Origin: Ferrimonas senticii DSM 18821
GTDB taxonomy: Bacteria > Pseudomonadota > Gammaproteobacteria > Enterobacterales > Shewanellaceae
Direction of reading: 5' to 3'
NCBI RefSeq assembly: GCF_000422665.1
Contig: NZ_KE383899.1
Coordinates: forward strand, 74,915-138,914
DNA: 64,000 bases
Part shown: positions 27,548-36,479 of the stretch, in pieces
Position numbering within the stretch: the stretch's first letter is position 1
Layout of the letters: each line of letters starts with the position of its first letter
Made by a program: the position numbers and the translations under genes
Notes under the pieces: generated by a model
Seen by the model: only the letters and a program-made list of their open reading frames with translations
Told to the model about the DNA's origin: nothing
Databases searched by the model: none

Positions 27548-28663
27548 CTAATACTGCAGCATCAGCGCATCGTAGCTGTTTTCTGAAATCGCATGGTATT
27601 GACGCACCCCATCAGCAAAGCTCTGATACGCATCCAACACCTTTTTCATCTGTGGATCTTTGGCGCTTTGTTCGGCCATCACCTGACTCGCGGCTTTTTC
27701 CAGTGCCGTCAACACTTCTGGCGGCCACGGTTTTATCTGCACACCATGCTCGTCAACCAGACTGCGCAGCGCGTCAATATTGCGGGCAGTGTATTCATCC
27801 AACATCGCCTGATTCACCGCTTGCGCGGCAGTGGTAACGATCGCCTGCAGATCCGCTGGCAGCGCATTAAAAGCTTTCTCGTTAATCAAAAACTCTAAGG
27901 TGGTACCCGGCTCATGCCAGCCTGGGTAATAGTAAAATTTGGCAGCTTTGTGCAAGCCAAACGCCAGATCGTTGTAGGGGCCAACCCACTCAGTAGCATC
28001 AATGGCACCGGTTTGCAGCGCGGTAAATAGCTCACCACCGGGCAAGGTTACTGGCACCCCACCTAACCGCGACAGCACTTCTCCGCCAAGCCCAGGGATC
28101 CGCATCTTAAGCCCATCAAGATCTTCCAGGCCGTTGATCTCTTTATTAAACCAACCGCCCATCTGCACCCCACTGTTACCACCAGGCATCGGGATCAGGC
28201 CATAGGGCTTGTACAACTCTTGCCACAGTTCTAGGCCACCACCTTGATTAAGCCAGCCATTCATCTGCTGCGCGTTCATGCCAAAAGGGATGGTGGTAAA
28301 CACCTGTGCCGCTGGCACTTTGCCTTTCCAGTAATAGGCGGCAGCATGACCCATTTCGGCAGTACCGGCACTGACGGTATCAAACACTTCAAAGGCCGGC
28401 ACCAGATCGCCAGCACCATAAACCTTAACGGTCAGACGACCACCAGACATCGCTGCCACTTTCTCGGCAAAACGCTCTGGGGCGACCCCAAGACCGGGGA
28501 AATTTTTTGGCCAAGTGGTCACCAATTTCCATTGATAGGTTTGCACCGGTTCAGCAGCAGCGGTATCAGTGCTTGCCTCTTTGGCCTGTTGATTACAGCC
28601 GGTTAGTCCCAATACCAGCGCCGCCGCCAGTGCTTGCCAAGATCGTTTGCTCCAGGTTTTCAT
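27548..28663 (-). CDS. dctP: TRAP transporter substrate-binding protein, TakP/2-oxoacid-like
   Basis: The 371-residue periplasmic protein has a lipoprotein signal ending LTGC (Cys23). The body is a DctP domain with WPKNFPGLGVAPERFAEKV, LKMRIPGLGGEVLSRLGGVP and GAIDATEWVGPYND. These blocks match the branch that includes the 2-oxoacid binder TakP and lactate binders rather than classical dicarboxylate DctP, so monocarboxylates or 2-oxoacids are the likely ligands (inference from family likeness). It follows the DctM gene by 12 bases in the order Q-M-P. Confidence 0.9.
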   Translation of the reverse strand: MKTWSKRSWQALAAALVLGLTGCNQQAKEASTDTAAAEPVQTYQWKLVTTWPKNFPGLGVAPERFAEKVAAMSGGRLTVKVYGAGDLVPAFEVFDTVSAGTAEMGHAAAYYWKGKVPAAQVFTTIPFGMNAQQMNGWLNQGGGLELWQELYKPYGLIPMPGGNSGVQMGGWFNKEINGLEDLDGLKMRIPGLGGEVLSRLGGVPVTLPGGELFTALQTGAIDATEWVGPYNDLAFGLHKAAKFYYYPGWHEPGTTLEFLINEKAFNALPADLQAIVTTAAQAVNQAMLDEYTARNIDALRSLVDEHGVQIKPWPPEVLTALEKAASQVMAEQSAKDPQMKKVLDAYQSFADGVRQYHAISENSYDALMLQY

Positions 28664-28675
28664 CGGTTTCTCCTG

Positions 28676-30040
28676 TTAACCGTAGATTTGCTCGGGAAGC
28701 CAAGTGGCAAGTTGCGGCCACAGTGCCAGCAACAACATCATCACCAGTTGAATTGCAATAAAGGGCGCCACGCCACGGTACAACATGCCGCTGCTCAGTT
28801 GCGGCGGCGCCACACCGCGCAGATAGAACAGCGCAAAGCCAAACGGCGGTGTTAAAAATGAGGTTTGTAGATTGAGACCAATCATGATCCCAAGCCAAAC
28901 CGGATCAAGCCCCAACATCAGCAGTGTCGGTGCCACCATCGGTACCACCACAAAAGTGATCTCGATAAAATCCAAGATAAAACCGAGTAAAAAGATCACC
29001 AACATCACAATGATAGTCGCCCCAATCACCCCGCCGGGGAGATCCGATAAAGCGCGGTGAATGATCTCTTCCCCACCAAGACCGCGGAACACCAATGAAA
29101 ATAGTGCCGCGCCGATTAAGATCATAAACACCATGCTGGTGACTTTGACGGTCTCTTGCAACACGTCATTAAGCCGTGACCAATTCATCTGGCGCCGTGC
29201 CAGCGCCAGTGCGAGCGCCCCAAGGGCCCCAACCGCTGCCGCTTCGGTTGGAGTGGCCACGCCCATAAGAATCGATCCCAACACCAACAAGATCAGCGCA
29301 ATCGGCGGCAACAGCGCCGAGCCAACCGTTGTTAGCAATTTAGCGTCCAGCGGCACCGCGGTTGTCGGTTCAAATTTGTCCGGCGAACGATGCGCCAGAT
29401 AGAGGGTGTAGAGGATATAAAGCAGCACCAATATCAGCCCTGGAATGATCGCTCCGGCGAAGAGATCACCGACCGACACCGTTTTCGGCGAGAACATCCC
29501 CAGCTCTAACTGCGCTTGTTGATAGGCGCTAGAGAGCACATCCCCGAGCAGCACCAACGCTATCGACGGCGGAATGATCTGCCCTAAGGTGCCAGTCGCG
29601 CAGATAGCCCCTGCAGCGTAGGCTGGATCGTAACCGCGCTTCAGCATCGCTGGCAGCGACAACAGCCCCATGGTAACCACGGTCGCACCGACGATGCCGG
29701 TACTGGCCGCCAGTAGCATCCCCACCAGCAGCACTGAAATCGCCAACCCCGCGCGAACCCGACCAAACAGTTGCCCCATCGCATCCAGCAGTTGCTCGGC
29801 CAACTTGGAGCGTTCCAGCACCAAGCCCATCATCACAAACAGTGGCACCGCCATCAGGGTTTGGTTGTTCAAGATGCCAAACAACCGATTGGGTAAGGCC
29901 CCCAAAAAGGCACTGTCAAAGTCACCAGTAACGATGCCAATCAGGGCAAACCACAACGCGGTGCCCGCCAAGGCAAACGCCACTGGGAAACCGGTCAGCA
30001 GCACTAAACAGACACACAAAAACAGCAGAAAGGCCATCAT
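28676..30040 (-). CDS. dctM: TRAP transporter large permease (DctM)
   Basis: The 454-residue protein has about 12-13 helices and DctM-family motifs: FLLFLCVCLVLLTGFPVAFAL at the start, GCI-type GTLGQIIPPSIALVLLG, and GVATPTEAAAVGALGALALAL. It carries the substrate with Na+ in partnership with the small DctQ subunit. It overlaps the dctQ end by four bases. Confidence 0.95.
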   Translation of the reverse strand: MMAFLLFLCVCLVLLTGFPVAFALAGTALWFALIGIVTGDFDSAFLGALPNRLFGILNNQTLMAVPLFVMMGLVLERSKLAEQLLDAMGQLFGRVRAGLAISVLLVGMLLAASTGIVGATVVTMGLLSLPAMLKRGYDPAYAAGAICATGTLGQIIPPSIALVLLGDVLSSAYQQAQLELGMFSPKTVSVGDLFAGAIIPGLILVLLYILYTLYLAHRSPDKFEPTTAVPLDAKLLTTVGSALLPPIALILLVLGSILMGVATPTEAAAVGALGALALALARRQMNWSRLNDVLQETVKVTSMVFMILIGAALFSLVFRGLGGEEIIHRALSDLPGGVIGATIIVMLVIFLLGFILDFIEITFVVVPMVAPTLLMLGLDPVWLGIMIGLNLQTSFLTPPFGFALFYLRGVAPPQLSSGMLYRGVAPFIAIQLVMMLLLALWPQLATWLPEQIYG

Positions 30041-30549
30041 GAGCGGGCTCCACTGAGGGTTGTGATGCAGCGCCCCACCTCGGCGATGGTCTGCAATAAC
30101 AAAGCCAGCACCAACCCTAAAATCAATGATTTTTGCAGGTAAACCAGCGGTAACCCGCCGGCTTCTGGGGATCCCTCCCAGCGCTGCCAGCTAACCATCA
30201 CGTAATCCCAACTGCTATAACCGAAAAACAGCAATACCGGCAGCAACAGCAGCAGTAATCCGGTCAAATCCACCGCCGCTTGCCGCCGCGTTGACCAGTG
30301 CTGATAAAAGATATCGACTCGTACATGGCCTTGGTGCAGCAGGGTAAATCCTGCCCCTAAGGTAAATACCGCGCCATGCAGATAGAGTACCGATTCTTGC
30401 AAAGCAATCGAGCCGACCTCAAAGCCATAGCGGAGCAGCACCACCAGTCCCGCCAGCAGCGCCATCAACAACAGCAGCGTCGCAGTTATATTGCCCAGCC
30501 AGCGGCTGACTCGGTCAATGGCGGCTATCCATGTCGCCGTTTTTATCAT
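30037..30549 (-). CDS. dctQ: TRAP transporter small permease (DctQ)
   Basis: The 170-residue protein has four predicted helices and the DctQ pattern (WLGNITATLLLLMALLAGLVVLLRYGF, HQGHVRVDIFYQHWSTRRQAAVDL, SWQRWEGSPEAGGLPLVYLQKSLILG). It holds the large DctM subunit and docks the binding protein. The ATG at 30549 follows a GGGG run; the frame also has ATGs at 30567 and 30564, so the first six residues are uncertain. It is the first gene of the operon. Confidence 0.9.
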   Translation of the reverse strand: MIKTATWIAAIDRVSRWLGNITATLLLLMALLAGLVVLLRYGFEVGSIALQESVLYLHGAVFTLGAGFTLLHQGHVRVDIFYQHWSTRRQAAVDLTGLLLLLLPVLLFFGYSSWDYVMVSWQRWEGSPEAGGLPLVYLQKSLILGLVLALLLQTIAEVGRCITTLSGARS

Positions 30550-30656
30550 TGTTGCCCCAACCATCAATGCAGTGATATCAACATCATCTTTATCACTACC
30601 GAAAGCAACCCGGCGCCGATATCCGCAAAAAGTCTAATGACCTGCAGACGTAAAAA

Positions 30657-30679
30657 AGCCGAGGCGGGCAACCTCGGCT
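30657..30679 (-). terminator. Terminator after bolA
   Basis: AGCCGAGG (30657-30664) and CCTCGGCT (30672-30679) form the stem, followed on the minus strand by six Ts. It lies 25 bases beyond the bolA stop. Confidence 0.9.
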
Positions 30680-30704
30680 GAATATCTCTTCTTTTATGGG
30701 AAGC

Positions 30705-31001
30705 CTAGCTAACGCAACTTGGGGTGCGCGGGGCTCCGCCCTGCTCGGCCCACTCCTCTGGCGTGTAGGTATGCAGTGCCAACGCATGCAGTTCGCCGGC
30801 CAACTCGGCTGCCAACAAGCCATTTATCCGACGATGACGGGCCAGCAAGCGCTCCCCACCAAACAGATCGCTGACCACGATCAGTTTGTAGTGGCTGTCA
30901 GTCGCTGGACCTCGATGCATGTGACTTTCATTAATCACCTCAAGGTGGCTTGGCGACAGGCCTGCGGTAACTTTGTCGGTAATGATCTGCTGCATAGACA
31001 T
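30705..31001 (-). CDS. bolA: BolA family protein
   Basis: The 98-residue protein has the BolA core: LEVINESHMHRG, HYKLIVVSDLFGGERLLARHR and HALALHTYTPEEW, with the conserved Ser and His residues. BolA works with monothiol glutaredoxins in iron-sulfur handling and affects cell shape under stress. The ATG at 31001 follows AGGAG at an eight-base spacing. In E. coli bolA lies beside yajG and ampG; here alkB and rlmG separate them. Confidence 0.93.
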   Translation of the reverse strand: MSMQQIITDKVTAGLSPSHLEVINESHMHRGPATDSHYKLIVVSDLFGGERLLARHRRINGLLAAELAGELHALALHTYTPEEWAEQGGAPRTPSCVS

Positions 31002-31103
31002 GGCAGGACTCCTGTTGGGCGTAACAAATGGCTGTTGATTGCGTCTGTTATAGCGAATTAGCAATGCCAATAACAGTCGATAAAATCGATGAGCATTAGC
31101 CAG

Positions 31104-31718
31104 TTATTGTCGATGAAAGTTTGGGATAACCTGGCGAAAGGTCAGGCTTATGCGCGGCTTATCCAATTTGCAGCGACCAAGACTGTGGTAAACCCCAGCA
31201 GGCAACCACAGCAAGCTGCCAGGGGCCAGTGATACCCCAACCGATGGCCCAGGTTGCCAGCGCAGCCGCAAGGTACGCGCAGCCCCCAGTGACACAATCG
31301 CCAGATCGGGGGTCGCTCCCAGTTCCGGTTCATTGTCGCGGTGCCAGCCCATCCGCTCACTGCCGTCGCGGTAATAGTTGGCCAACAGAGCATTAAACTG
31401 CCACTGGCCAAATTGATTGAGCTGCGCGGTCAATTGTTGCAGCTCTGACGACAGCGGTTCTGGCGCCAACAGCAGGCCACTGTAACGATAATCGCAGCCA
31501 GATTGCCCCAAGTAACACTGCCGCCGTGGGATCCGGTGACTTTTACCAAATACGGTTACCTGAGGTTGCTGCCAAGGTAGCCGCTGTAACGACGGCCATA
31601 ACGCCTGCTGTTGCTCATTTGCCAGCCAATCAGGCCAATAACGACCAAGCAAGCGACCACTATCATCATAAAGCGACTGTTGTTGCTGCATCATCTTTGA
31701 CAAAATTACCCTTTTCAT
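31104..31718 (-). CDS. AlkB-like 2-oxoglutarate/Fe(II) dioxygenase
   Basis: The 204-residue protein has the iron ligands in GWHRDNE (His126, Asp128) and VYHSL (His178), and the 2-oxoglutarate pair in RISLTFR (Arg189, Arg195). These are the AlkB-family DNA/RNA dealkylase signatures, close to the ALKBH2/3-like group by the NYYRDGSERMGWHRD block. It removes methyl lesions from bases by oxidation. The start is uncertain (31718, 31694 or 31691); none has a good ribosome site. It diverges from rlmG, 22 bases away. Confidence 0.9.
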   Translation of the reverse strand: MKRVILSKMMQQQQSLYDDSGRLLGRYWPDWLANEQQQALWPSLQRLPWQQPQVTVFGKSHRIPRRQCYLGQSGCDYRYSGLLLAPEPLSSELQQLTAQLNQFGQWQFNALLANYYRDGSERMGWHRDNEPELGATPDLAIVSLGAARTLRLRWQPGPSVGVSLAPGSLLWLPAGVYHSLGRCKLDKPRISLTFRQVIPNFHRQ

Positions 31719-31740
31719 CCTTCATAACTGGCCCGCGACC

Positions 31741-32859
31741 ATGACCTCATTTATCGAACAGCTCAGCCTTGAGCGCTTTCCGCCAATGGCCGATTCTCAA
31801 CTGCAGGCATGGGATGCCGCCGACGAGTTGCTGCTCGACCAGCATCAGCTTGGCGAAGGTGCAATCTGGATATTAAACGATCATTTTGGCGCCTTGGGTT
31901 GCGGCTTACGCTTGGCCGACAACGACCGACCGCTGTATTGGGTCAATGATTCCTTCGTTGCTCATCAAGCATTAGCGCACAACCTTGAGCAAAATACCCT
32001 TGAACCACTTGAGTGCCAGCAGCAGATTGAACAGTTACAAGGGGTAGACGCCCCCGCCGGGATCATCATCAAACTGCCGCGCAACTTGAAGCTGCTGAGC
32101 AACCAGTTGGATTGGCTCAATGCGCACCTGCCAGCGGGCACGCCGGTGGTTATCGGTGCCCGCCAGCGAGATATGCCATCAACCTTGCCGGAGCTAACCC
32201 GCCAGCTGCTGGACGACACTCGGCCATCACGCGCCATCAAAAAAGCGCGCCTTATCTACGGTGTGCTTAGTGGTCGTCAAAGCGGTCAAGCCGAGCTAAC
32301 CAGTTGGCACTGCGCGGAACTGGGTCAAACCATCCACAACTTGGCCAACACCTATGGCGGCAAGCAGTTGGACATTGGCGCCCGGTTGCTGCTGGAGAAC
32401 CTGCCTAAGTGCAACGGTGAGATGATCGATCTGGGTTGCGGTAATGGCGTACTGACCATCGCCATGGCCAAAGCCAACCCAGATTGCCAGATCATCGCCA
32501 CCGATGAATCTTGGCACGGTCTTGAAGCATGCAAGCTGAACAGCGAAGCGTACAGTGACCGCATCGATTATCAGTGGAACGATTGCCTCTCCGGCGTTGA
32601 AGGCGGTAGCGTTGACTTGGTACTGTGCAACCCGCCATTCCACCAACAACAAGCGGTAACCGATCATATCGCCTGGCAGATGTTCCGTGATGCTAAGCGG
32701 GTACTGAAAACCGGCGGTAAGCTGCGAATTGTCGGCAATCGTCATCTGGCCTACCACATCAAGTTAACCCGCTTGTTTGGTGGCTGCGAAACCATCGCCG
32801 CTAACGCCAAATTTGTGGTTTTGGAAGCGCAAAAGCGTCGCCAAGTAAGTGACTATTAA
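31741..32859 (+). CDS. rlmG: RlmG, 23S rRNA (guanine1835-N2)-methyltransferase
   Basis: The 372-residue protein matches E. coli RlmG throughout: a degenerate N-terminal methyltransferase-like domain, the linker KKARLI, then LDIGARLLLENLP and the SAM site IDLGCGNGVLTIAMAKANP, and the catalytic CNPPFHQQ. It methylates G1835 (E. coli numbering) of 23S rRNA. yajG follows after 23 bases and probably shares the transcript. Confidence 0.94.
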   Translation: MTSFIEQLSLERFPPMADSQLQAWDAADELLLDQHQLGEGAIWILNDHFGALGCGLRLADNDRPLYWVNDSFVAHQALAHNLEQNTLEPLECQQQIEQLQGVDAPAGIIIKLPRNLKLLSNQLDWLNAHLPAGTPVVIGARQRDMPSTLPELTRQLLDDTRPSRAIKKARLIYGVLSGRQSGQAELTSWHCAELGQTIHNLANTYGGKQLDIGARLLLENLPKCNGEMIDLGCGNGVLTIAMAKANPDCQIIATDESWHGLEACKLNSEAYSDRIDYQWNDCLSGVEGGSVDLVLCNPPFHQQQAVTDHIAWQMFRDAKRVLKTGGKLRIVGNRHLAYHIKLTRLFGGCETIAANAKFVVLEAQKRRQVSDY

Positions 32860-32882
32860 CAATTAGATCAAGGACGTTCGTT

Positions 32883-33464
32883 ATGAACCATCGCATCACT
32901 CTGACTTTGCTTGCCACGCTGGCGCTGCTTGGCGGTTGTGCTAACCAACCGCATCAGTTGATCTTAAAACCGGTTGAAACCCAAGTCAGTCAGGCTCTGC
33001 CAAGCCATCTGAGCTTGTCAGTCAGTAGCCGCGATCTGCGCAGCGAAACCTATCTAGGACGGATCACTGAAGCCGGTGAACCGGCGTTGTTGCTAAACGC
33101 CACCGTTAATCCACGGCAACTGTTCGAGGATGGCCTGCGCCAAGGGTTGGCACAGCAGGGTTATGCGGTAAGCGCCGACCAAGGTGATGTAGCCATCGCT
33201 CTGCAACTGGATCGGCTGGTGGTCGATGTTGAGCAGTTCACCCTGAAGCACAGCGGCAACAGCGAAGCGGCAATCACCTTGGTATTAAGCAATGCCAAGC
33301 AGCAACTGACCAAACGCTTTAGCGCCAAAGGCAGCTTTAATGGGGTGATGGCCGTCGAAGCATCAGAGATGGAAACCCACCTAAATCAGCAAGTGCAACA
33401 ACTGTTGAATGCGGTACTAAAGGATCAGGAGATCCAGCAATTTATCCAAGGAAGTGAAGCATGA
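32883..33464 (+). CDS. yajG: YajG family lipoprotein
   Basis: The 193-residue lipoprotein has a signal ending LLGGC (Cys19) and the YajG pattern (SLSVSSRDLRSETYLGRI, LFEDGLRQGLAQQGY, a C-terminal IQQFIQ). The function is unknown in the family, but it is regularly found upstream of ampG. AAGGA nine bases before the ATG is the ribosome site, and its stop overlaps the next start by four bases (ATGA). Confidence 0.88.
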   Translation: MNHRITLTLLATLALLGGCANQPHQLILKPVETQVSQALPSHLSLSVSSRDLRSETYLGRITEAGEPALLLNATVNPRQLFEDGLRQGLAQQGYAVSADQGDVAIALQLDRLVVDVEQFTLKHSGNSEAAITLVLSNAKQQLTKRFSAKGSFNGVMAVEASEMETHLNQQVQQLLNAVLKDQEIQQFIQGSEA

Positions 33465-34051
33465 AAACGGTCGTGCAAGCCATTATCGGCTGCCTGTTAA
33501 CGGCGTTACTGTGGCCAGCGGCAGCGGATGAGATCCAATCTGATAACCTGTTTCCAGTGGTCGAGTTAACCACCAACCATGGCACCATCGTCGTCGAATT
33601 AGATCGCAGCCGAGCACCACTGACAGTCGATAATTTTTTGCACTATGTGGTCAGCGGCGCCTACGACAACACCATCTTTCACCGCGTCGTCAGCGACTTT
33701 GTGGTGCAAGGCGGTGGCTACAATCCAGAATTGATTGAGGTCAAAGAGCGTGAGCAGTTGGTCAACGAGTCCGGCAACGGCCTACGCAATACCCTTGGCA
33801 CCATTGCCATGGCACGTACCAACGAGCCCCACAGCGCCACCAGTCAGTTCTATTTCAATCTGGCCGATAACCTCAATCTTGATCCCTCCACCCGCCGCTG
33901 GGGTTATGCGGTATTTGGCGAGATCACCGCAGGCCTAGAGATCTTAGAAAAGATGGGCTTGGTCGCCACCGGCTATAACGCGGAGTTAGCTGCGCCGAAT
34001 GTGCCGCTTGAGCCTTTACTGCTGGTTAGCGCCAAGCTCAAACCGGAATAA
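33461..34051 (+). CDS. Cyclophilin-type peptidyl-prolyl isomerase, exported
   Basis: The 196-residue protein has an N-terminal signal peptide (to about residue 22, AAA-DE) and a bacterial-type cyclophilin domain: IVVELDRSRAPLTVDNFLHYV, FHRVVSDFVVQGGGY, and TSQFYFNLADN with the active-site Arg, Phe and Gln. It should catalyse prolyl isomerisation in the periplasm. Translationally coupled to yajG and followed by a strong terminator. Confidence 0.92.
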   Translation: MKTVVQAIIGCLLTALLWPAAADEIQSDNLFPVVELTTNHGTIVVELDRSRAPLTVDNFLHYVVSGAYDNTIFHRVVSDFVVQGGGYNPELIEVKEREQLVNESGNGLRNTLGTIAMARTNEPHSATSQFYFNLADNLNLDPSTRRWGYAVFGEITAGLEILEKMGLVATGYNAELAAPNVPLEPLLLVSAKLKPE

Positions 34052-34079
34052 ACGATTATCGCGTTTAGCCATTGGTATT

Positions 34080-34107
34080 AAAGCCCAGAGTCGCTACTCT
34101 GGGCTTT
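34080..34107 (+). terminator. Terminator after the cyclophilin gene
   Basis: AAAGCCCAGAGT (34080-34091) pairs perfectly with ACTCTGGGCTTT (34096-34107) across four bases, followed by ATTTAT. It lies between the cyclophilin and ampG genes and may let part of the transcription through. Confidence 0.9.
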
Positions 34108-34133
34108 ATTTATATGATTCATAAGGTTAACGG

Positions 34134-35489
34134 ATGATCAGCAGCCAACCTAAACCGCTGTGGGACAGTCTTGCCGTATACGCCCATAAACGGGTGCTGA
34201 GCCTGTTTGCCTTGGGGTTTTCCTCTGGCCTGCCGTTGGCGCTGGTATTCGGCACTCTATCGTTTTGGCTGCGAGAAGCGGGTATTGAACGCGCCACCAT
34301 CGGTTTCTTAAGTTGGGTGGCGCTGACCTACTCGTTTAAATTTCTGTGGGCACCGCTGGTGGATCGCCTGCCGTTACCACTGCTGACCGCCCTACTCGGC
34401 CGACGCCGCAGTTGGCTGCTGCTGACCCAATTGCTGCTGATGGCGGCGTTGGCAGCGATGGCGGCAACCGATCCGCAACAGGATCTCAGCCGCTTAGTAT
34501 TACTGGCTCTGCTGGTGGCCTTTGCTTCGGCTACTCAAGATATTGTGGTTGATGCGTTTCGCATTGAAGCGGCGCCGGAATCGATGCAAGCGGCGCTGGC
34601 GGCGGCTTACCAGATGGGCTACCGACTGGCGATGATCGCCTCCGGTGCTGGCGCATTGGCCATTGCCGCATGGGCCGATCCCAACCCCGATGGCTACCAC
34701 GCTGCGGCGTGGCAAACCGCCTATTTAGCGATGGCGGCACTGATGCTTATCGGCTTAACGGCCACGCTAATGAGCCGCGAGCCACAACTGCCAGTGGCAG
34801 CCCAACCCAAAGCCTGCGATGGCTGGCAAGATTGGCTCTACCAAGCCTTTGTCGCCCCCTTTGCCGACTTCTTTCAGCGCTACGGCAAACAAGCGCTGCT
34901 GATCCTAGCGTTAATCGCCACCTACCGCTTGGCAGACATCGTTATGGGAGTGATGGCCAATGTGTTTTATGTCGATATGGGCTATAGCAAAGGCGAAATT
35001 GCCGCCATTGCCAAGGTATTTGGGGTCTTGATGACGCTGCTGGGCGCGGCCATCGGTGGCGCCTTGGTGTATCGCTTTGGCACGCTAAAGGTGCTGTTCC
35101 TTGGTGGCTTTTTGGTGGCAATAACCAACCTACTGTTTGCCTGGTTGGCGAGCGTCGGCCATAACCTGACGCTGCTGACGGTGGCTATCTCCATCGATAA
35201 TTTCAGCGCAGGGATCGCCACCAGCGCCTTTATCGCTTATCTATCCAGCCTCACCAACATCGCCTACAGTGCCACCCAGTACGCGCTACTGTCATCGATG
35301 ATGTTACTGTTTCCTAAGTTTGTTGCTGGATTCTCTGGGGTGATGGTCGATAGCCTCGGCTACGTCGGCTTCTTTGTCGCAGTCAGCATCATGGGCTTAC
35401 CGGTGTTGGTGCTGATCGCCATTTTAGCCAAGCACACTAAAAACGACGGCAGCGCTGATACCGCACAGCCCGAGCCGCCCCAATCCTAA
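34134..35489 (+). CDS. ampG: AmpG, muropeptide permease (MFS)
   Basis: The 451-residue inner-membrane protein imports anhydromuropeptides for peptidoglycan recycling. Family marks include ALGFSSGLPLALVFGTLSFWLREAGI (about residues 23-48), FKFLWAPLVDRLPLP, TQDIVVDAFRIE and GYRLAMIASG, with about 12-14 helices. In species with an ampC-ampR system it links cell-wall damage to beta-lactamase induction; no such genes are in this window. Confidence 0.95.
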   Translation: MISSQPKPLWDSLAVYAHKRVLSLFALGFSSGLPLALVFGTLSFWLREAGIERATIGFLSWVALTYSFKFLWAPLVDRLPLPLLTALLGRRRSWLLLTQLLLMAALAAMAATDPQQDLSRLVLLALLVAFASATQDIVVDAFRIEAAPESMQAALAAAYQMGYRLAMIASGAGALAIAAWADPNPDGYHAAAWQTAYLAMAALMLIGLTATLMSREPQLPVAAQPKACDGWQDWLYQAFVAPFADFFQRYGKQALLILALIATYRLADIVMGVMANVFYVDMGYSKGEIAAIAKVFGVLMTLLGAAIGGALVYRFGTLKVLFLGGFLVAITNLLFAWLASVGHNLTLLTVAISIDNFSAGIATSAFIAYLSSLTNIAYSATQYALLSSMMLLFPKFVAGFSGVMVDSLGYVGFFVAVSIMGLPVLVLIAILAKHTKNDGSADTAQPEPPQS

Positions 35490-35502
35490 CGCCGTAACCA
35501 AC

Positions 35503-35525
35503 AAGGCCACCGTGATGGTGGCCTT
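35503..35525 (+). terminator. Terminator after ampG
   Basis: AAGGCCACC (35503-35511) pairs with GGTGGCCTT (35517-35525) across five bases, 14 bases past ampG. The T-tract is poor (AGTGTTTC). It lies between ampG and the convergent yaaA. Confidence 0.75.
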
Positions 35526-35569
35526 AGTGTTTCACTTGAACGCTCAAGCGTTTAGCAGATTGATATGAG

Positions 35570-36346
35570 TCACTGCGGTTCATCCCGCAGGAACACCAAG
35601 GTATCGGCACTGGATTGCTCCGCGCTAAAGCGATAGCCGGCGTAGTCAAACGCTTCCAGTTGTTTAACATCCGTTGGCCGCTGCTCAATCAGAAAACGCG
35701 CCATCAAACCACGAGCTTTTTTGGCGTAGAAGCTGATGATCTTATATTGGCCATTCTTAAAATCTTTAAACACCGGGGTCACCACAGTGGCATCCAGCAA
35801 CTTCGGTTTTACCGACTTAAAGTATTCATTCGACGCCAGATTCACCACCACATTATCACCTTGCGCGGCAACCTCGCGATTCAGCAGCTCGGTGATCCGC
35901 TCACCCCAGAACTGATACAGATCGTTACCGCGGGAGTTGGCCAACTTGATACCCATCTCCAGCCGATAAGGTTGGATCAGATCCAGCGGCTTCAACAATC
36001 CATACAGGCCAGAGAGGATCCGCAGGTGCGATTGGGCGAACTCTAACTGTTCGAGACTCAAGCTGGCCGCATCCAAGCCACCATAAACGTCACCGTTAAA
36101 GGCCAATACCGCGGGCTTGGCATTGTCTGGGGTAAATGGCACTGACCACTGGGCAAAGCGGGCAGCATTCAGCCCGGCCAATTTGTCCGACAGTTTCATC
36201 AGACTGGCCAGATCCGCCGGCGTTAACTTACGACAATCGGCCATCAGCAGTTCGGCCTCGGCCAATAACTGCGGCTGGGTATATGCGCTAACGTGCGGCG
36301 GGGTTTCAAAATCAAGATTTTTCGCAGGGGAGATCAACGCCAACAT
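35570..36346 (-). CDS. yaaA: YaaA, peroxide stress protein (DUF328)
   Basis: The 258-residue protein starts [17 protein letters not shown], the invariant N-terminus of YaaA, and contains [31 protein letters not shown] and [15 protein letters not shown]. YaaA binds DNA and lowers free iron during hydrogen-peroxide stress. The ATG at 36346 is fixed by the conserved N-terminus; the frame is open further upstream to 36451 but that part overlaps the alanine-symporter terminator. Confidence 0.94.
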   Translation of the reverse strand: MLALISPAKNLDFETPPHVSAYTQPQLLAEAELLMADCRKLTPADLASLMKLSDKLAGLNAARFAQWSVPFTPDNAKPAVLAFNGDVYGGLDAASLSLEQLEFAQSHLRILSGLYGLLKPLDLIQPYRLEMGIKLANSRGNDLYQFWGERITELLNREVAAQGDNVVVNLASNEYFKSVKPKLLDATVVTPVFKDFKNGQYKIISFYAKKARGLMARFLIEQRPTDVKQLEAFDYAGYRFSAEQSSADTLVFLRDEPQ

Positions 36347-36402
36347 CGCAGGCTTCCTATTCCAGTTCGTTAGCTGTGAATATACCACTGCCCGATAACA
36401 AA

Positions 36403-36439
36403 AAAACCACGCGACGGTGTGGTACCGTGGCGTGGTTTT
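36403..36439 (-). terminator. Terminator of the alanine/glycine symporter gene
   Basis: AAAACCACGC (36403-36412) pairs with GCGTGGTTTT (36430-36439), with further pairing of CGGTGTGGTACCG inside. On the minus strand the stem ends in seven Ts. It lies 41 bases beyond the symporter stop. Confidence 0.85.
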
Positions 36440-36479
36440 CGATTGCGCCAATCTTATCGATCAGCGCCAGCTTAAGCGA